A stretch of DNA of 64,000 bases from Atherinomorus stipes (GCA_023101725.1 JALJCO010012619.1:1-64000); one strand, 5' to 3'; positions 1 through 12,899 are shown, numbered from the stretch's first letter. Notes: generated from the sequence alone by a model not told the origin. Numbers and translations are program-made.

Positions 1-3000
1 CTACTCTGCCGATAATACAGGCCCAGAAGAAGAAATTCGCTGTTTACATTGTGCCAAGAGCAACACAGCTGCAGATAAACAGGGAGAAACACAAGAGGGG
101 TTGGATATTAATTTAAAACAAAGAAAGAAAAAGAGAACGCGCAATCTCGTCTGCCGCGCCTTCTGTAGTTTCATGAACGCGCATCGGCGTGCTGGCAGGA
201 GATGCTGTGTAGTACTGTCTAGGCTCTGAAAATAAACTAAATGATGTCGTTTCCAGTAAATTCTGGATGCCACCCACTCAGGACACTTGGATTACATTGG
301 ATGAGCAGTTTGGAGGAATATTGACAAGTTTTTGTGGACTTTTATGGACCTTTTTGGCTTGGACTCCTGCGAACTCTCTATGTGAAATTTGGGGTAAAAC
401 GAGAAGCCTTCCTGATCGCCGGCTGCATTTGAGATATTAAAAAAGTGCTCCAGAGTCTTGCTCACTATGAGGGTAAGTGGAAAATAAAGTTACATCATTC
501 TGTGGTGTACTACTCCTTTAAACAGCTGTGGGACTTTTTAAATAGGTAGGGTGGAAGAAGCGGAGATCACGCAAGGGCGCGGCTTGCCAGTTCTACCAAT
601 CACCAAACATCTACGTATTTCAGTTCCTATGGAACTCCGAAAAGACCCTGCCCCGGAGTAGGAGCTATAAAAGGTTATCAGAACTGAAGGCCAAGGTTCT
701 TTTTCCCACGGCCACTAAAAGCCGATTATTCGCAGGTTTAAATGGGTTCTTCAGCCAGTGGGAAAGGGGTATGTATCAACGATAATGCTCATAATGGAGT
801 TGGTTGACACAAACATCAGGTTAGTATCTGCTATGCCAACTCCTGACATTAAAACCTCAACAGGCTATAAATATTTCTTGTCATTGGAAAAGATGTATTT
901 TTCTTTTGCATCGTTGTCCTGCATAGTGGTTCAGAAAAAATGATAGAGGAACATAAATACTGAAGACAATGCAAACAGGCAAACTCATTGAAATGATGCT
1001 CTGCTTGATCAGATGGAATGAAAAGGCAGATTTTTAGCTTTACTAGTAGATTAAATGAGAAATCTTTTCAGTTTTTGAATTACTTATTAAAATATCAGGT
1101 GCATGTACTGTCCACACTTGCACAACAACTACCTGCCAATTCAAACCATGCAGAAAATTGAAGCATGCAAAAAATTTCACGTCTTCACTTTCAAATTTTA
1201 TACAAAAACTGTCTTTCATTTAATTTTGGAACTATTTTTAAAAATCTGTTTTTAAGTTAATCAAATAGATAGCACCTTCTAACCACTTTGGTCGATTTTT
1301 TTTTTTTTTTTTTACTTTGCACAATCCAAACTGATCAGTGGAGTAAGGAGAACAGATGCTTCTGGTTGCACCAAGAAGTAGATTACAGCACAAAGGAGAG
1401 TGTTCTTTCCTGTACCTGTGCCAAAATCCTCAAACAGCATGCCCCCTCATTATGAAAGAGACTGTCCTCCCAGGAAACATCCCCATAGGGCATTTGTTCA
1501 TGCAACCTATAATTACATTCAAAGAAGATGCAATCTCTAGTGATTGTGAGAGTAACTGCAAAGGATGCATTTTAGTCCGGGCTATGAGGTTTTTACTCTC
1601 AATGAGCATCTGCCTAAATCCAGCCATAAACTGACAAAGTTTTTTGGTAACATGTTGCTCCGTTTATTTGCAAATCAAAGTAACCAAAATGATGCCACGT
1701 AGAATTTGTAAAAAGAATGTATTTTAGCCCTGGTTTCCAACTCTACTGTACCTCAAGACAGGTCACAGCAAGAGGTTACTCGAGTATTTGCACTAAACTG
1801 ATACATCTTTAGTTTTTTTAGTTGTTAAAAACTTCAGTCAACACTTGCCATTTTAGCGATGTAAATCAAAAACTTGGCTCAAGTAACTTTTCAAGAAAGC
1901 TAGAATAACTGCATCTCTGAAACAATGGCACAGTCTAATAATGACATTCTAGTCCATAAAAAAGCACATCTTTGAAGATTTGCAAGATAAGCCAACTGGG
2001 AATGAGCAGGATGACGAGCTTAAAACTAGCACCTGGTTTGCATAAGTGGGCAAGGGGTATAAGTTGTGCTGCCACAGCCAAACTCAAATAATTTACTTGA
2101 GTGACTGTTACAAGACATTTAACCTCCTTATAGATTATTTATAAATGCTTTTAATAACCAAACAGAAAACATAATTTTATCTAAAAGAAATGCAACATAA
2201 ATTCTAACATGGAAAAAAACATAAAAGTAAAAGTGAGTCTTGCATGTAGTGTTTAGTCTCACTATCAATTACACCAACACACTTCGCAGACAACTCCAGA
2301 AGGATATAATTAATGTCTCAGACCAACAAAAAACAGATGTAATTCTGTTCATAAAGAGGCCACCATGCAGCCTCTACTCATGTATTACTGAGAAACTATT
2401 TGCTTCAGGCGCCCGTACATGCATATTTCTTTTAACAAGGATTTCAAGGCTCGGGGTTTGTTCTTATTGAACTCATCACACAAAGAAGGAAAAGGGTCAT
2501 ATTCATCGTCATTTACTGAAATGCAAAGGTATGGAGAGACACTCAAATCTCTAGGATCTGGTTCACATAATTTTTGCTGCATTTGGCACTTTCACATTTC
2601 ATACAAAAAAAAACTAATGAACATGTGCTGCAGGTTAGAGACAGAGGAGAAGTAATGGAGAGCACAAACCTGTGACATATGTGTAAGGTCATTCATAAGC
2701 CAGACAGCTAAGCCTTTCATTTGAACACCATTAAAGAGACTTTGTAAAAAATGCACAGTGTGCACCTGATGGAATATTAAGTTACTTTTTTTTTGTCTTT
2801 TTCCAGCTGCTCTGATGTGAAGATACAGTATGTCTCAAGTCATTTCCCATTACATGCTGATTATCAGCTTTGTGAATCATCTGATCAGAATTTTCTGACT
2901 TTGTTGGATTATTTTTGTCCATATCATACGAGCAAAGCAAGCCCAGCTTTACACCTCCCAAACAGAAAAATGACCAGTAACATCTGCAATAAAGTGTGAG

Positions 3001-5062
3001 CCAGCTTTCCGAGCTTTTGTTTGTGGTCACTCTGAGTAACACAATGACTCACAATTTAATGGGGAATTCAACAAGTCTTTGAGGTTCACAATTATTTTTA
3101 ATGGGAACTGATGCTGTAAAGTCATGAGTTACGGTAATAAGTCATACTGTGCTAACCCTTTCCAGTGAGCAATCTAAATATTTCATGTGGGATCAATCAA
3201 GAATCTGTATTATTGTGGATATTTATACCAGCTTCCCTTGTTTCTATATGATGCTTACGAGGACATAAAGGCTTCAGTTCAGACCTTCCACACATTCTTG
3301 TGTTCTGTTGGTATGTTAATGTAATAATAGCTTCATTGTTGCCACATTAAAGTAGTATTTTGCTTTCAGGGTGGGGCAGGTAGGCCTATATGAGATAGTC
3401 CAAGAGGTTTTTGACTCCAGGCCTATCTTTAACATCTGAAGGAACCTAAAGCAGGGGGCTGTACCTAAATCTACAGACTCTTGTCGGAGTTCATTTCCCC
3501 ATAACCTCCTCCCTCTCAATGAATTCCAGATGTTTTTCAGACGAAAGTGAATTTAAAAGGGGTGGAGGGGTACTGGTAGTTGTGAAGAGCCTCTCTTTTC
3601 TGTACAGAATGCATAATGTATGTATAAAAGTAGCAAAGGCCCCTTTAACACTGGCACATCTCCAGTGTTATTCCTGGGACGTTTTGTCCTTAATCTCTTA
3701 AGCAAACAATACAACTCAAGTTTTAGCTGTAAAACCCAATGAATAATTCACATTAAAAACAATTGCATCTTAAATAGCATATTGTATATAGCTGGAGTAG
3801 TTGCAACCCAGAGCAAGGATACACAAACCATATGACTGCCAACTCAGTTCAAGTAACACCCAGCACAGAAACTATTCCAAGTCTAACGAAGTCCTGACCT
3901 GCACTTTTGGCACAGAAAGTTCACAATTCTGCAAACCCTCAAATTCAAATAGTAGGTCAGGCAAACATGCAGAGGAGGTGTTTCAGATCTAGTGACTGTG
4001 TGTGGTCTGCCGTGCTGGAAAAACCAAAGGTAATGAAGTCATGACTGGAAGAAAAATACTGCTCTCCATTTTTAATAAATATCAAATCCCTCTCTTGCCT
4101 GAGGGCCAGATGAAACGAAGCCTCAATCTTGTGTTCCTCTTGGCTCCTAATAAAGTGGCAGCCCCCATGAAAGATTCTCAGACAAGGGGAATCAAATGAA
4201 AAATGCATGAAATGCAATTATTGTCTGTGCAGCTCCTACAATCTAAAAGTGAAACAAACTGACAAACTGAACTTTTGGACTAGGATATTGCAATTGTTTG
4301 TATGCATGTTTTTGCCTTTTGCCACACGCTTGTTACTTCTTTCAAACACGAAGGAGGCTGATATGAAATTAGTGTTTTGCCATGAACTCCTCTGACCCCC
4401 TCATCAAATCCATTAAGGCATCCCTCAAACTGCCACAAGCCCAACCATCCTAAAACTGCTCTGACTTCTAGCTGCAAATCGTGGCTTCACACTCGCTCCT
4501 CTTTGCCTGACTCACTCCATCAGAACTGCAGACTCATTGTTTGCTTTTCCTTCCTGGTAGCTGCACACATTGGCTACCACACATGACATTGGCAACAGAT
4601 GTGGTGGGGCCCAGAAAAAATAAACTAGCCGACGATGATGCCGTCCGCAGAAGCTAAATATTGACTTAGCGACCTGTAATCAGATTCACACACATGACAG
4701 AATGGAAATAAACAGCAACATTTGCTCGTGTCGCCTCTGCCGACCCTCCCACCACAACACAGGAACCCGAGCAAGCAGGAAAAAAAGCAGCAGCTTGGGT
4801 CTCTCAGCTCAGCCAATCTGGTAATGAGGACTTGCTTATGACGCCAAGGGGTGGGGATAAGAAAATGGGAGACATAGTATGATGTATAATTACTTCTCTC
4901 ACAGTCCTGCCTTACTGTAGCTCTCAAATCAACTTCTATAAATGCTTTGGTGTGGAAATTTTCCTCAAAAATAGAATTTAACCTTGAAACTTGACTTGAA
5001 TTTTCAAGCATAACAGCTGATTTACAAAGCTGACATGACAAGAGTAAAATGGTACTGCTGCA
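1..5062. other. Gene-free stretch, no supported gene
   Basis: I see no coding exon with recognisable domains. The open frames here are short, have no family signature and often overlap on both strands. The stretch is AT-rich with homopolymer runs, for example poly-T near 1300 and 2790. A segment at about 590-720 with a CCCCGGAGTAGGAGCTATAAA stretch resembles pieces of dispersed fish repeats, but I cannot delimit it. There is a GT-type donor-like sequence near 472, with nothing to pair it with. An exon of a gene lying upstream of the window cannot be excluded. Confidence 0.5.
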
Positions 5063-5066
5063 TTAA

Positions 5067-5726
5067 AGGGGAAGTTAGTTTTTTTTTCAATCTGGATCTA
5101 TTTTCTAGCAGGAAATACATTCATTTACTCACCCAGACAGTTTTGGTGCAACTTGAATTCCTTCGGGAGATATTTAGATCCACTTGAGATCAGCGTATGT
5201 CCAATATAATGGAAGTTATAGGGCAACAGCGTGCAGCTTCCAAATAAGGCATTATCTACCACAAACTCGTTTATTTCACCAATGTTTTGTTACCAAACAT
5301 TGGTCGGACCCCCCCCCCGTGAGCTCGAAGCGGCTTTTTTGTGGTGATTCCTCCTTATTTACAGACATTTATACTGCTGCGGCTTTGATGACGTCACTAT
5401 TATGCGACACCATAACAAGTAAATGTCTGTAAATAAGGACGAATCATCACAAAAAAGCCGCTTCGAGCTCACAGGGGGGGGTCCGACTAATGTTTCGTCA
5501 CAAAACATCGGTGAAATGAAGGAGTTTGTGGCAGATAATGCCTTATTTAGAGGCTACACGAGGTTGCCCCATCACTCCCATTATAACGGACACACGCTGA
5601 TCTGGACGTGGATCTAAATATCTCCCGAAGGAATTCAAGTTGAACCAAAACTCTCTGGGTGAGTAAATGAACATATTTCATGCTAGAAAATAGGTCCAGA
5701 TTGAAAAAAAAAAATTAACTTGCCCT
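5067..5726. mobile_element. Palindromic TTAA-flanked DNA transposon (MITE/fold-back)
   Basis: This is a 660-bp element whose two halves are inverted copies of each other, with arms of about 300 bp and high but imperfect identity around a short centre at about 5370-5420. Matching landmarks in the two arms include GGAGATATTTAGATCCAC on the left and its inverse on the right, AAGGCATTATCT, and GAGCTCGAAGCGGCTTTTTT. The termini read AGGGGAAGTTA and, inverted, AGGGCAAGTTA. TTAA lies directly outside both ends (5063-5066 and 5727-5730). TTAA targets are known for the piggyBac and Kolobok superfamilies; the AGGG start is compatible with either. No transposase is present. Open frames inside it are mirror shadows of the palindrome. 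The central loop carries TGACGTCA at 5389-5396. Confidence 0.85.
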
Positions 5727-5730
5727 TTAA

Positions 5731-6197
5731 AGGGGCTTCAGGCAAGATTAAGAAACGAAACTCACGACTGGTGCTTCAGGTAACTGCAGCCATGAGCCAA
5801 GCCGTCACGGAATCGTGCACAAACTGAAGCTATAATGTTGTTTACTAAGCTTTTTCTTCGTAGTTACACTTTTTAGTGTCTTTCAGTTGATCTGGATCGT
5901 TTGCTGATGGCAGAAGAATCCATAACTATCGCTTACAGTGTTTGAATTTACCGCAACCGTCTTCTTCCTGTATCAAAACTGTGGATGTAGCGTCATTTGA
6001 CGTCACGTCCGCAGGGCAGCGCGGGAAATTCGGACACCGAATTGCAGCGCATTTTGCAGCACACAGCCTGTTCAAGGCAACGGAGAAAGACGTGGGTGGA
6101 AACGTTATTTTTGGTATTTAGCGCTTCATCACCCATTCGTATTAAAAAAAATGGACATGCATATTTTTATTTTTTTTTATTTCTGCCTCTAGTCCCT
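5731..6197. mobile_element. Second TTAA-flanked non-autonomous transposon, sharing its TTAA with the first
   Basis: This 467-bp element starts AGGGGCTTCAGGCAAG immediately after the TTAA at 5727-5730 and ends CTAGTCCCT before TTAA at 6198-6201. It belongs to the same family as the element at 20900-21505, which lies in the opposite orientation. Shared blocks include the end (CAAGATTAAGAAACGAAACT), the GATCTGGATCGTTT region, TGACGTCA with a nearby GTCCGCA, and GGGTGATGAAGCGC in inverse. It has no transposase frame. The superfamily (piggyBac or Kolobok) is inferred from the TTAA target only. Confidence 0.8.
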
Positions 6198-6201
6198 TTA
6201 A

Positions 6202-8683
6202 GGCCTTCTCATATGCCACAATGAATATTTAGAAAACATTTTCACAGTAAATCATGAAGTGTTTCAAGCCTATTCTACTCTTTTCGACAAATGTTTAGGA
6301 GATAACCTTTCTCCACATGTGTTTATAAGATCAATGTTAAACCAAGCATCTGTTTATCTGCCTGAGTCACAGTGCTGGCTCATCCTCTACAGAGAGAAAG
6401 CATTACGCCTGCTTTCTCTGGGCTCTATAAATTATGGCTCCAAATAGAAGACCTTCATGTGGTTGGAATCTGGAGATTAAACAATGGTCATAAATCAGGC
6501 ACATCTGGGGTGTTATAAATCTGTCGTTCTATCTTTGGACTCGTTGCGCTCTGAGGCCCGTTTACCAGGATTTGAGGAGTTCTCGGTGCAGATAGAGGGA
6601 TCACTTTGGGATGGAGATTATCTCTCTGAGTTTCATTGTTCTACATGAATATCACTTGCAGTGGATCAGCAGGAATAAAATTGTCTGAGAATTTAATTAT
6701 TTAGATACTTACACTGGATTCCAAGCAACATTTTTGCTGTCATCTGATCTGCAAAAAGCCGAATGCTTGATTTATTTGTAATAATGAATCTGTATTAATT
6801 CCACTGAAAACATTCAGAGTGTATCAGTGTGTGTGCTAAATGCCAGAACTGCATCCCAGCATTAACTTGACCCTCAAACAAGGAGTGCACCTGCTGTCAT
6901 GCCAGCAGGAACTTGTCATCAGGTCCTACAAGGTGTGAATTAAAACCCTGTTCTTCGTTTTCTAACATTATCTAAAAAAAACTGTCATTTCTCTGGACAC
7001 ACTCATCCACATAAACCATGTTTATGTCCTTATATATATAACATGTCATTCTTTCATTATTATGAAGTGTTTTGTCATATTCATAAAACATTTGCATATG
7101 TTATTGTGTGTTTCTGAAGAAAAGCAAAGCTTTGATCAAGCAGTGCTCGTCCATATTTGAGTTACACGCACAATTATTATTTCTCCCTGGGTTATTAGCA
7201 GCAGATGTTTGAGAATTTATTCTGTATTACACAGCAAACCATCTGCTATTCATTCTCTCTTTATTTGTTTTGTTTTTCTATGAGTTGAACACACTCAAAA
7301 TGAATGTTCAGAATCTTTTATCACTTGCCAGTTGACAAAAGTAATGAGGGGCATAAAAGCTTGTGCTGAGCTTTATGTTTTGCAGCACTAAGGGTCTTAA
7401 CCACATGCTTTTGTACCCTATACAGTAGGATAAATGTGAGTGTGTGCGTGTGCACCTTAAACCAATAGGATGAGGAACTATAGGGTAAAAACTTGCCTTG
7501 AACCAAGTATGATATGTTTTTTTTTTCGCACCAGAAAACCTAATTGTTTATCTGTGGGGTATTTTTCCTCATTTGTAAAACCAAAGTACACAAAAAAACA
7601 ATAATACTTTCTCAATATATGCAATTTTGAATAGCTAATTTTAACTAGATTTCTCCCAATACCATTCTAAAACACAGCCACCAATGTTTAGTGTTTGAAC
7701 TTGACAGGTGTTACCAAATGTTCTTCAGCAGACAGGTGTGACAATAAATGATGTGAAAACCAAAGAATACTAAATAGAACTACACAAGTAATTTGCACAC
7801 AATTGTTTCCCAAAGCAAAACATGCTCTAATGGAACCCCTGTTGTGTGTAGAGGGAATTTTTAGCACTTGACTCATCGAAGGCTCCGACTGAAAGCTGAG
7901 AAAAAAAGTAGAAACTTTAGGGGAGAATGGATCCTTCCTCATGTGAAAAAAAAAAAAAAAACCTAGACAGGATTCCCATTGAAGCAATGTTTTAGTGTAA
8001 TGCTTAAAGAAGGGCGGGCCTGGCTCTTAAATGCTAGCAACACTTAGATACCTGATTAGTCAAGTTATTTTGCAGGCTGCCACCTCCAGTGCTGCTTTTC
8101 GAAGGTTGAACTGCTCAAGTTTCCACCAGAAGCTATGCTAGCAAAGCAAAGAACGATCCAGAATGTAATTCAGTAAGACAAGATGTCAACCCATTTAATC
8201 TGAATAAGAACCAAGACCACTGACATGTAAATTGCCAAACCACCTTTGCAGAGAACCCATCACCTAAAAAAAATAGATAAAAGTGAACAGCCTTGTTATG
8301 AAGTGCTGTTGTTTGGCTAATACTAACATGGTACTGGATAAACTTAAGGGGTATTTCTCCTTGGGGAAAAAAACTTACACTATTTTGAAATATATTTACC
8401 ATCTTTGAAAGAACTGGAGAGCCTAACCTGACCCAACAAAACAGAACATTGGGTTATGTAAAAATGTTAAATTATACAGTACAGGTGAGTGATATTTTCC
8501 ATATTTTCCCAACAGAGCACTTCACACTCAGACTGCAGGTTTAGCTGTGATTCTTAAAGTGTCATGGGAAGCAGAGCCTGCAGTTATCAGGCTCCTATCT
8601 TATGGAAAAGCCCCTAATCGGAGTTTGGGAAGCATACACCTTGTTTTACAAAATTTAGATTTAAAACTTTGCTTTCCTATAAG
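6202..8683. other. Gene-free stretch, nothing recognised
   Basis: AT-rich DNA with scattered homopolymers (for example the A run at about 7948-7962). No open frame shows a known domain or paired splice sites. No repeat family was delimited. Confidence 0.5.
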
Positions 8684-8870
8684 CAGTGTTGTATAAAGTA
8701 CCCAAAAGCCATACTTGAGTAAAAGTAAAAGTACCTTACTGGAAAATGACTCAAGTAAAAGTGAAAGTCGCCTGCTAGAATATTACTTGAGTAAAAGTAA
8801 AAAAAGTAGCTAGTATTTACTGTACTTAAGTATCAAAAGTAAAAAGTACTGTTAGTAAAACGCAATCTGA
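8684..8870. repeat. Relic of a dispersed 'GAGTAAAAGTAAAAGTA' repeat, probably hAT-type
   Basis: The segment starts CAGTGTTGTATAAAGTA and repeats variants of ACTTGAGTAAAAGTAAAAGTA several times up to AAAAGTACTG. This vocabulary (CAGTGTTG end, CTTGAGTAAAAGTAC body) is familiar from abundant teleost non-autonomous hAT elements. I could not find a clean partner end or target duplication, so the superfamily is tentative and the right border approximate. Confidence 0.5.
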
Positions 8871-9255
8871 AATTTGAGTTTAACATTTTCTTTATTTCTG
8901 TTTAGTTTAGTTTTTAAGTTTTAATTTGCAAAGTGTAAATGAACTTCAATACCTCCTTACATAAACCCAACCATATAGAAAAATACACACAAACATCCTT
9001 ACAGACCTGCGTGCGTGCCTACCAACATTCATACCCACGTGCATTCAATATAAAATCATTCCCAATAAACTCTTGGTGCTTGGAGGTGATGCAACAAACA
9101 AAAAAAAACTTAACTGGTTGAACTTTAAATGACTGCAGTGCAACAGAACTGGACTAATGTCCATCATATAATGGATTTGTTAACAAATTGTATTGAATCA
9201 GACCATCAGAGTACCTTGAGACAACCTTGCTCTGAACTGGGGCTATACTTTTACT

Positions 9256-9751
9256 GTCAGGGTGGGCACTTCTTCCAGACTTCATCCAGGGTCTTGAAGA
9301 AGTGCCCAAATGCAGGTGAAAAGGTAGGAGGCAAAAGAACAAAGGAAACAAAGATTTATTGCACAAGTATAACAAAAGATCAATAAATAAGATTAAAAGG
9401 GGAAGGAATCAGAGCTAAGAAGTAGTCAAACAACAAGGAACACAACGGGTGACAACAGGGAAAAAAACAAAGAGATGATAAGTTAACAAAAGAAACCAAA
9501 AGCTAAGCACTAATAAGTAATATCCAAATGAAGAACAAGTGTGACAATCAAGACCAGGTGTAGTGAACAGGAAACAAAGGCAAGTAGATAACCCTCTTGT
9601 TGTGGAAAGTAAAGAGTTACCAAGAGTCTGATGAGTAAAAATGAAAGAGTCAATTTACTGACAAAGTAATTGATAAGCAAAATGTCCCATTGCAAGTGGA
9701 GAGCTTCACAGAGAGACTGCATCTCATGTCTTGTCTGCCAAAGCTCTGACA
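9256..9751 (-). repeat. Possible solo LTR or LTR-like repeat
   Basis: The block begins TGTCAGGGTGGG and ends AGCTCTGACA, so it has a TG...CA outline with a short terminal inverted match (TGTCAG/CTGACA). Near 9353-9362 the plus strand reads AAGATTTATTGC, giving an AATAAA signal on the minus strand, as LTRs often have. I could not confirm a flanking target duplication, and no retroviral-type coding sequence adjoins. The call is weak. Confidence 0.25.
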
Positions 9752-9984
9752 TTGTTTGGGTACATGTTTTTAGACTGTTTACTCACACAGGTGGCACCAG
9801 GAAAAGATTAAGCCCATCATGATATGATTACGTAAGAAAAATTACATAAGAAAAAGATTATTGACACGCCAGAGTCAGAGTGACACTTTAACAACAGGTT
9901 AATTAGATAATTTCTTCCACATTTACAAAAAAAAAAAAACAAGAAACCAGAAGAGTAACTAATAAACTAAAAGAGCAAAACCCT

Positions 9985-10203
9985 TGGACCAGAGACTAAC
10001 TCTGGACCTCTTAGGCCAGTGTCCAGGTTTAAGATGCTTCCCTGCTGCAACACACCTGTTTTATATGAAACTGTTGTCTTGTTTTCAAGCTCTTCACCAG
10101 CCTCTTGATGATCCATTAGTTTCAGATAGGTGTGTTGCAGCAGGTAAACAAATAAACCTGCGGGACACTGGCACAAGAGGTTTGGAGTTAGTGGACCTGC
10201 CAT
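9985..10203. mobile_element. Imperfect inverted-repeat relic with CTGCAACACACCTG arms
   Basis: The left arm at about 9990-10070 (CTCTTAGGCCAGTGTCC ... CTGCTGCAACACACCTG) is mirrored by the right arm at about 10128-10200 (AGGTGTGTTGCAGCAG ... GGACACTGGCACAAGAGG). This arrangement of a GTGTCC block and a TGCTGCAACACACC block matches the fold-back hAT-like elements also present in the CENATAC introns of this window (54079-54263 and relatives). It lies directly against the 5' truncation of the L2 fragment. The target duplication was not resolved. Confidence 0.55.
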
Positions 10204-10205
10204 AG

Positions 10206-10990
10206 ACCTCTGTACTCTCACCATTCCTCTTTACACTGTACACCTCAGACTTCCAGTATAACTCTGAGTCCTGTCATCTGCAGAAATATTCTGATGACTC
10301 TGCTGTTGTGGGGTGTATTAGTGATGGACAAGAAGCCGAATACAGGGAACTTGTCAATCAGTTTGTGAAATGGTGCAGTAACAATCAGCTCATCTTAAAT
10401 ACCAGCAAGACTAAAGAGATGATTGTTGACTTCAGGAGGAGCAAGAATAAGCAGCATAGTCCTGTCTACATCCTGGAAGAGGAGGTGGAGGTGGTAGAGA
10501 ACTACAAATACCTTGGAGTTCAGCTGGACAACAGACTCGATTGGAAATGCAACTGTGACTACATCTACAAGAAAGGTCTGAGCAGACTCTTCTTCTTAAG
10601 GAAGCTAAAATCATTTAATGTCTGCAAAAAGATGTTGCAGATCTTCTATAAGTCTGTGGTAGAAAGTGCAATTAGCTTTGCAGCCATCTGCTGGGGCAGC
10701 AGCATCAGAACCAGAGACTTGAAGAAACTAAACAAGCTGATCAAGAAAGCTGGTTCTGTGCTGGGGATAACTCTGGAGCCGCTGGAGCTGATCGTTCAAA
10801 AAGAATGCTTCACAAGCTGATGAAGATGATGGAGGACACTTCCCATCCTCTCCACAACACGGTGAAGAATCAACAGAGTGTGTTCAGTGGGAGGCTGCGT
10901 CAAGTTCGCTGTAGGACGGAGAGATACAGGAATTCATTCCTGCCAGCAACCATCACCCTAAAGAACAAGACTAACTGACTTTTTGTTTAT

Positions 10991-11030
<40 letters not shown>

Positions 11031-11093
11031 TTTTACAATACTGAATTTCCCTTCGGGGATGAATAAAGTATTTTTCATTCATTCATTCATTTC
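10206..11093 (+). mobile_element. 5'-truncated L2-type LINE: reverse transcriptase C-terminal part and 3' tail
   Basis: In the frame of the ATG at 10308 the reading is open from 10206 (after TAG at 10203-10205) to the stop at 10818-10820. It includes the reverse transcriptase active-site block QKYSDDSAVVG at about 10283-10315, the NTSKTKEM and DFRRSK motifs, and KYLGVQLDNRLDW, all typical of CR1/L2-clade non-LTR retrotransposons. After the TGA at 10818-10820 the next bases still read like LINE tail in another frame (GGRLRQVRCRTERYRNSFLP at about 10889-10948), which indicates a frameshift. The 3' end has a 32-nt A run at 10995-11026, GAATTTCCCTTCGGGGATGA, AATAAAGTA and a short (ATTC)n tail, which is the usual L2 ending. 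It is a dead fragment. Confidence 0.85.
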
Positions 11094-12435
11094 ATAAACT
11101 GTCAGCTTAGAACAATTTTGTCCGCAGCCATCTGGGCCATTCATGATTTGGACCATTTGGCCCTTTTCGATGCCTGCACATTTTTTGGCCTCACTACACA
11201 GAAGAGGAGATAGCAACTCAGATGACGCCAAAGGTAATCACAGGAACCTAAAAGAGCCTCAGCAACTGCGGTGCATGGGTCCAACTGATAAGTTGGACAA
11301 AAAGCTCATTGGATGTTAAGGAGGAGATTATGTTCCATGCCAGGCTAATTGCTGCTGATTGGTGGGCAGATTGGAGCATTTCCAGCTAATCTCAATGAGA
11401 GCAAACTGATCAAGAATCGGCCAGTTTGTTGCAAGTTAAATTGCTCGAATGAGGAGGAAAAAGCACAAAAAAAAAAAAAAAAAATTCATGAAAGAAACAT
11501 CTGTTTCATGAGATACGCATCATGTTTACCCATGTCATTGGGGAAAAAGGGACAAATTTGTAAACAGCACAAGAATGACGAAGTATATTGCTGTGCTGAT
11601 AAATAAAGTTATAAAAAAATATAAAAATTTAAATGCATACTGCTTATAACAGGCCACAATACTTAGAGTATGCAACACTCTTTATTTTTTATTTTATTTT
11701 ATTTCATTTTTTGACACTCTTTATTTAACCCAAACCAGCTTTCAGTTTGAAGCCAATATTTTCTTTCTGTTCCGTGACTTGTATGCATGTATGATTTTTT
11801 TCTTAGAAAAATTGTACTTCCTGAACAAAAATGTGCATGCTGATGCTAACTTCCCAGACAATCAGTACCAGAGTAAGCTGTCATTTACTGTCTGTGTCCC
11901 AATATACAAGCGTAGTAGCAGAATCCATTTTTCCACAGAAGTATGTCCAACTCTATTGTTCTGCTTGTCAATATTGGGTTTTTCAGTTGTCTTATAGAGA
12001 CAAACAAAGTGGCAGCGGCTTGGTATCTTGTTGAGGAGTGAGTTTGACTCATCTGTATATTTTGTGTCAGTATTTTTTGCCATGCTGTCATTAGGAATTC
12101 CCTGGTGCAGCTGGTTGTTTTCGATTTTTACAATTTCTGCCTTTTATCAATTTATACCAGCAATTATCGACCATAGTTTTCAACAGACCCAAATAACATC
12201 CTCTATCACATTTACCATTTGAGACATTTTATAGTGTTTGTGTTTGAACTTGGTAAAGTGCAATGGCCTATTCTATATCAGGATTTGATCAGAACTTAAT
12301 CAGGACTTCTAAGTTCTAAGCATTAATGGGATTTTCCTGAATAAATAAATAGCAAATTACAAAAAAAGTTCATCTGCCACTGAATTCTTGCTCTACTCAG
12401 CGTAAAAACATGATAGCTTTTGCTGTTTTACTAGC
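11094..12435. other. Gene-free stretch, nothing recognised
   Basis: No supported gene. It contains an A run at about 11466-11483 and TTTTA-rich simple sequence at about 11680-11710. Open frames overlap on both strands at about 11,780-12,090 with no recognisable protein family. Confidence 0.5.
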
Positions 12436-12899
12436 TAGAAGACTATATTGCTCAGATGGAAAGATAAATCACCTCCAACCTTCAATCAATGGATCAGGGA
12501 CCCCCTACACCATTTGACTTTAGAAAAAATCTGTTATGCTACTAGAGGCTGTGCTCTCAACTTCTATCGCAACCAGTTCTAGATCATGTTGAAAAGATTG
12601 ATGCCGCAGACATCCTAGATGTGTGAAGGTATCCCCCTCCTTTAATTTTTTTAATTTATCTATTTGCTTCTTTTTTTTTCTTCTTCTTTTTTTGCCTTGT
12701 TTTTTTCTCTCTCTTTCTTTTCTTTTCTTTTCTCTAATTATTATGATTGATGTAATGCTCATGCTGTAATGTTAACCTGTGGGGCTGCAATGGGGTGGGG
12801 TTGTTTATGGGGTTGGATTGTAATTGGACTGAAATGTCAAGTTGTATCTTTAATATCTGCAAAAACAATAAAAAAAAAGTACTTTTGAAAAAAAAAAAA
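12436..12899 (+). mobile_element. 3' end of an L1-type LINE (decayed)
   Basis: In the frame starting at 12439 the translation reads KTILLRWKDKSPPTF followed by NQWIRDPLHHLTLEKICYAT, then RGCALNFYRNQF and a stop. This matches the pattern of the extreme C-terminus of L1/Tx1-type ORF2 proteins (W-K, PPTF..W, LEK motifs). The coding part is followed by a pyrimidine-rich stretch (12660-12735) and a 3' UTR-like segment ending AATAAAAAAAAAGTACTTTTG plus an A tail to 12899. Upstream frames are broken by shifts (LARRLY is in another frame), so this is an old fragment. The 5' limit is uncertain. Confidence 0.7.

Noticed and set aside
4625..5041. 138-codon minus-strand frame with Cys pairs
   Set aside because: No recognisable domain, no splice partners, and it ends against the transposon border; Cys spacing does not fit a zinc-finger class.
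5184..5617. Two frames of 82 and 64 codons in the palindromic element
   Set aside because: They are mirror images created by the palindrome and encode no known protein.
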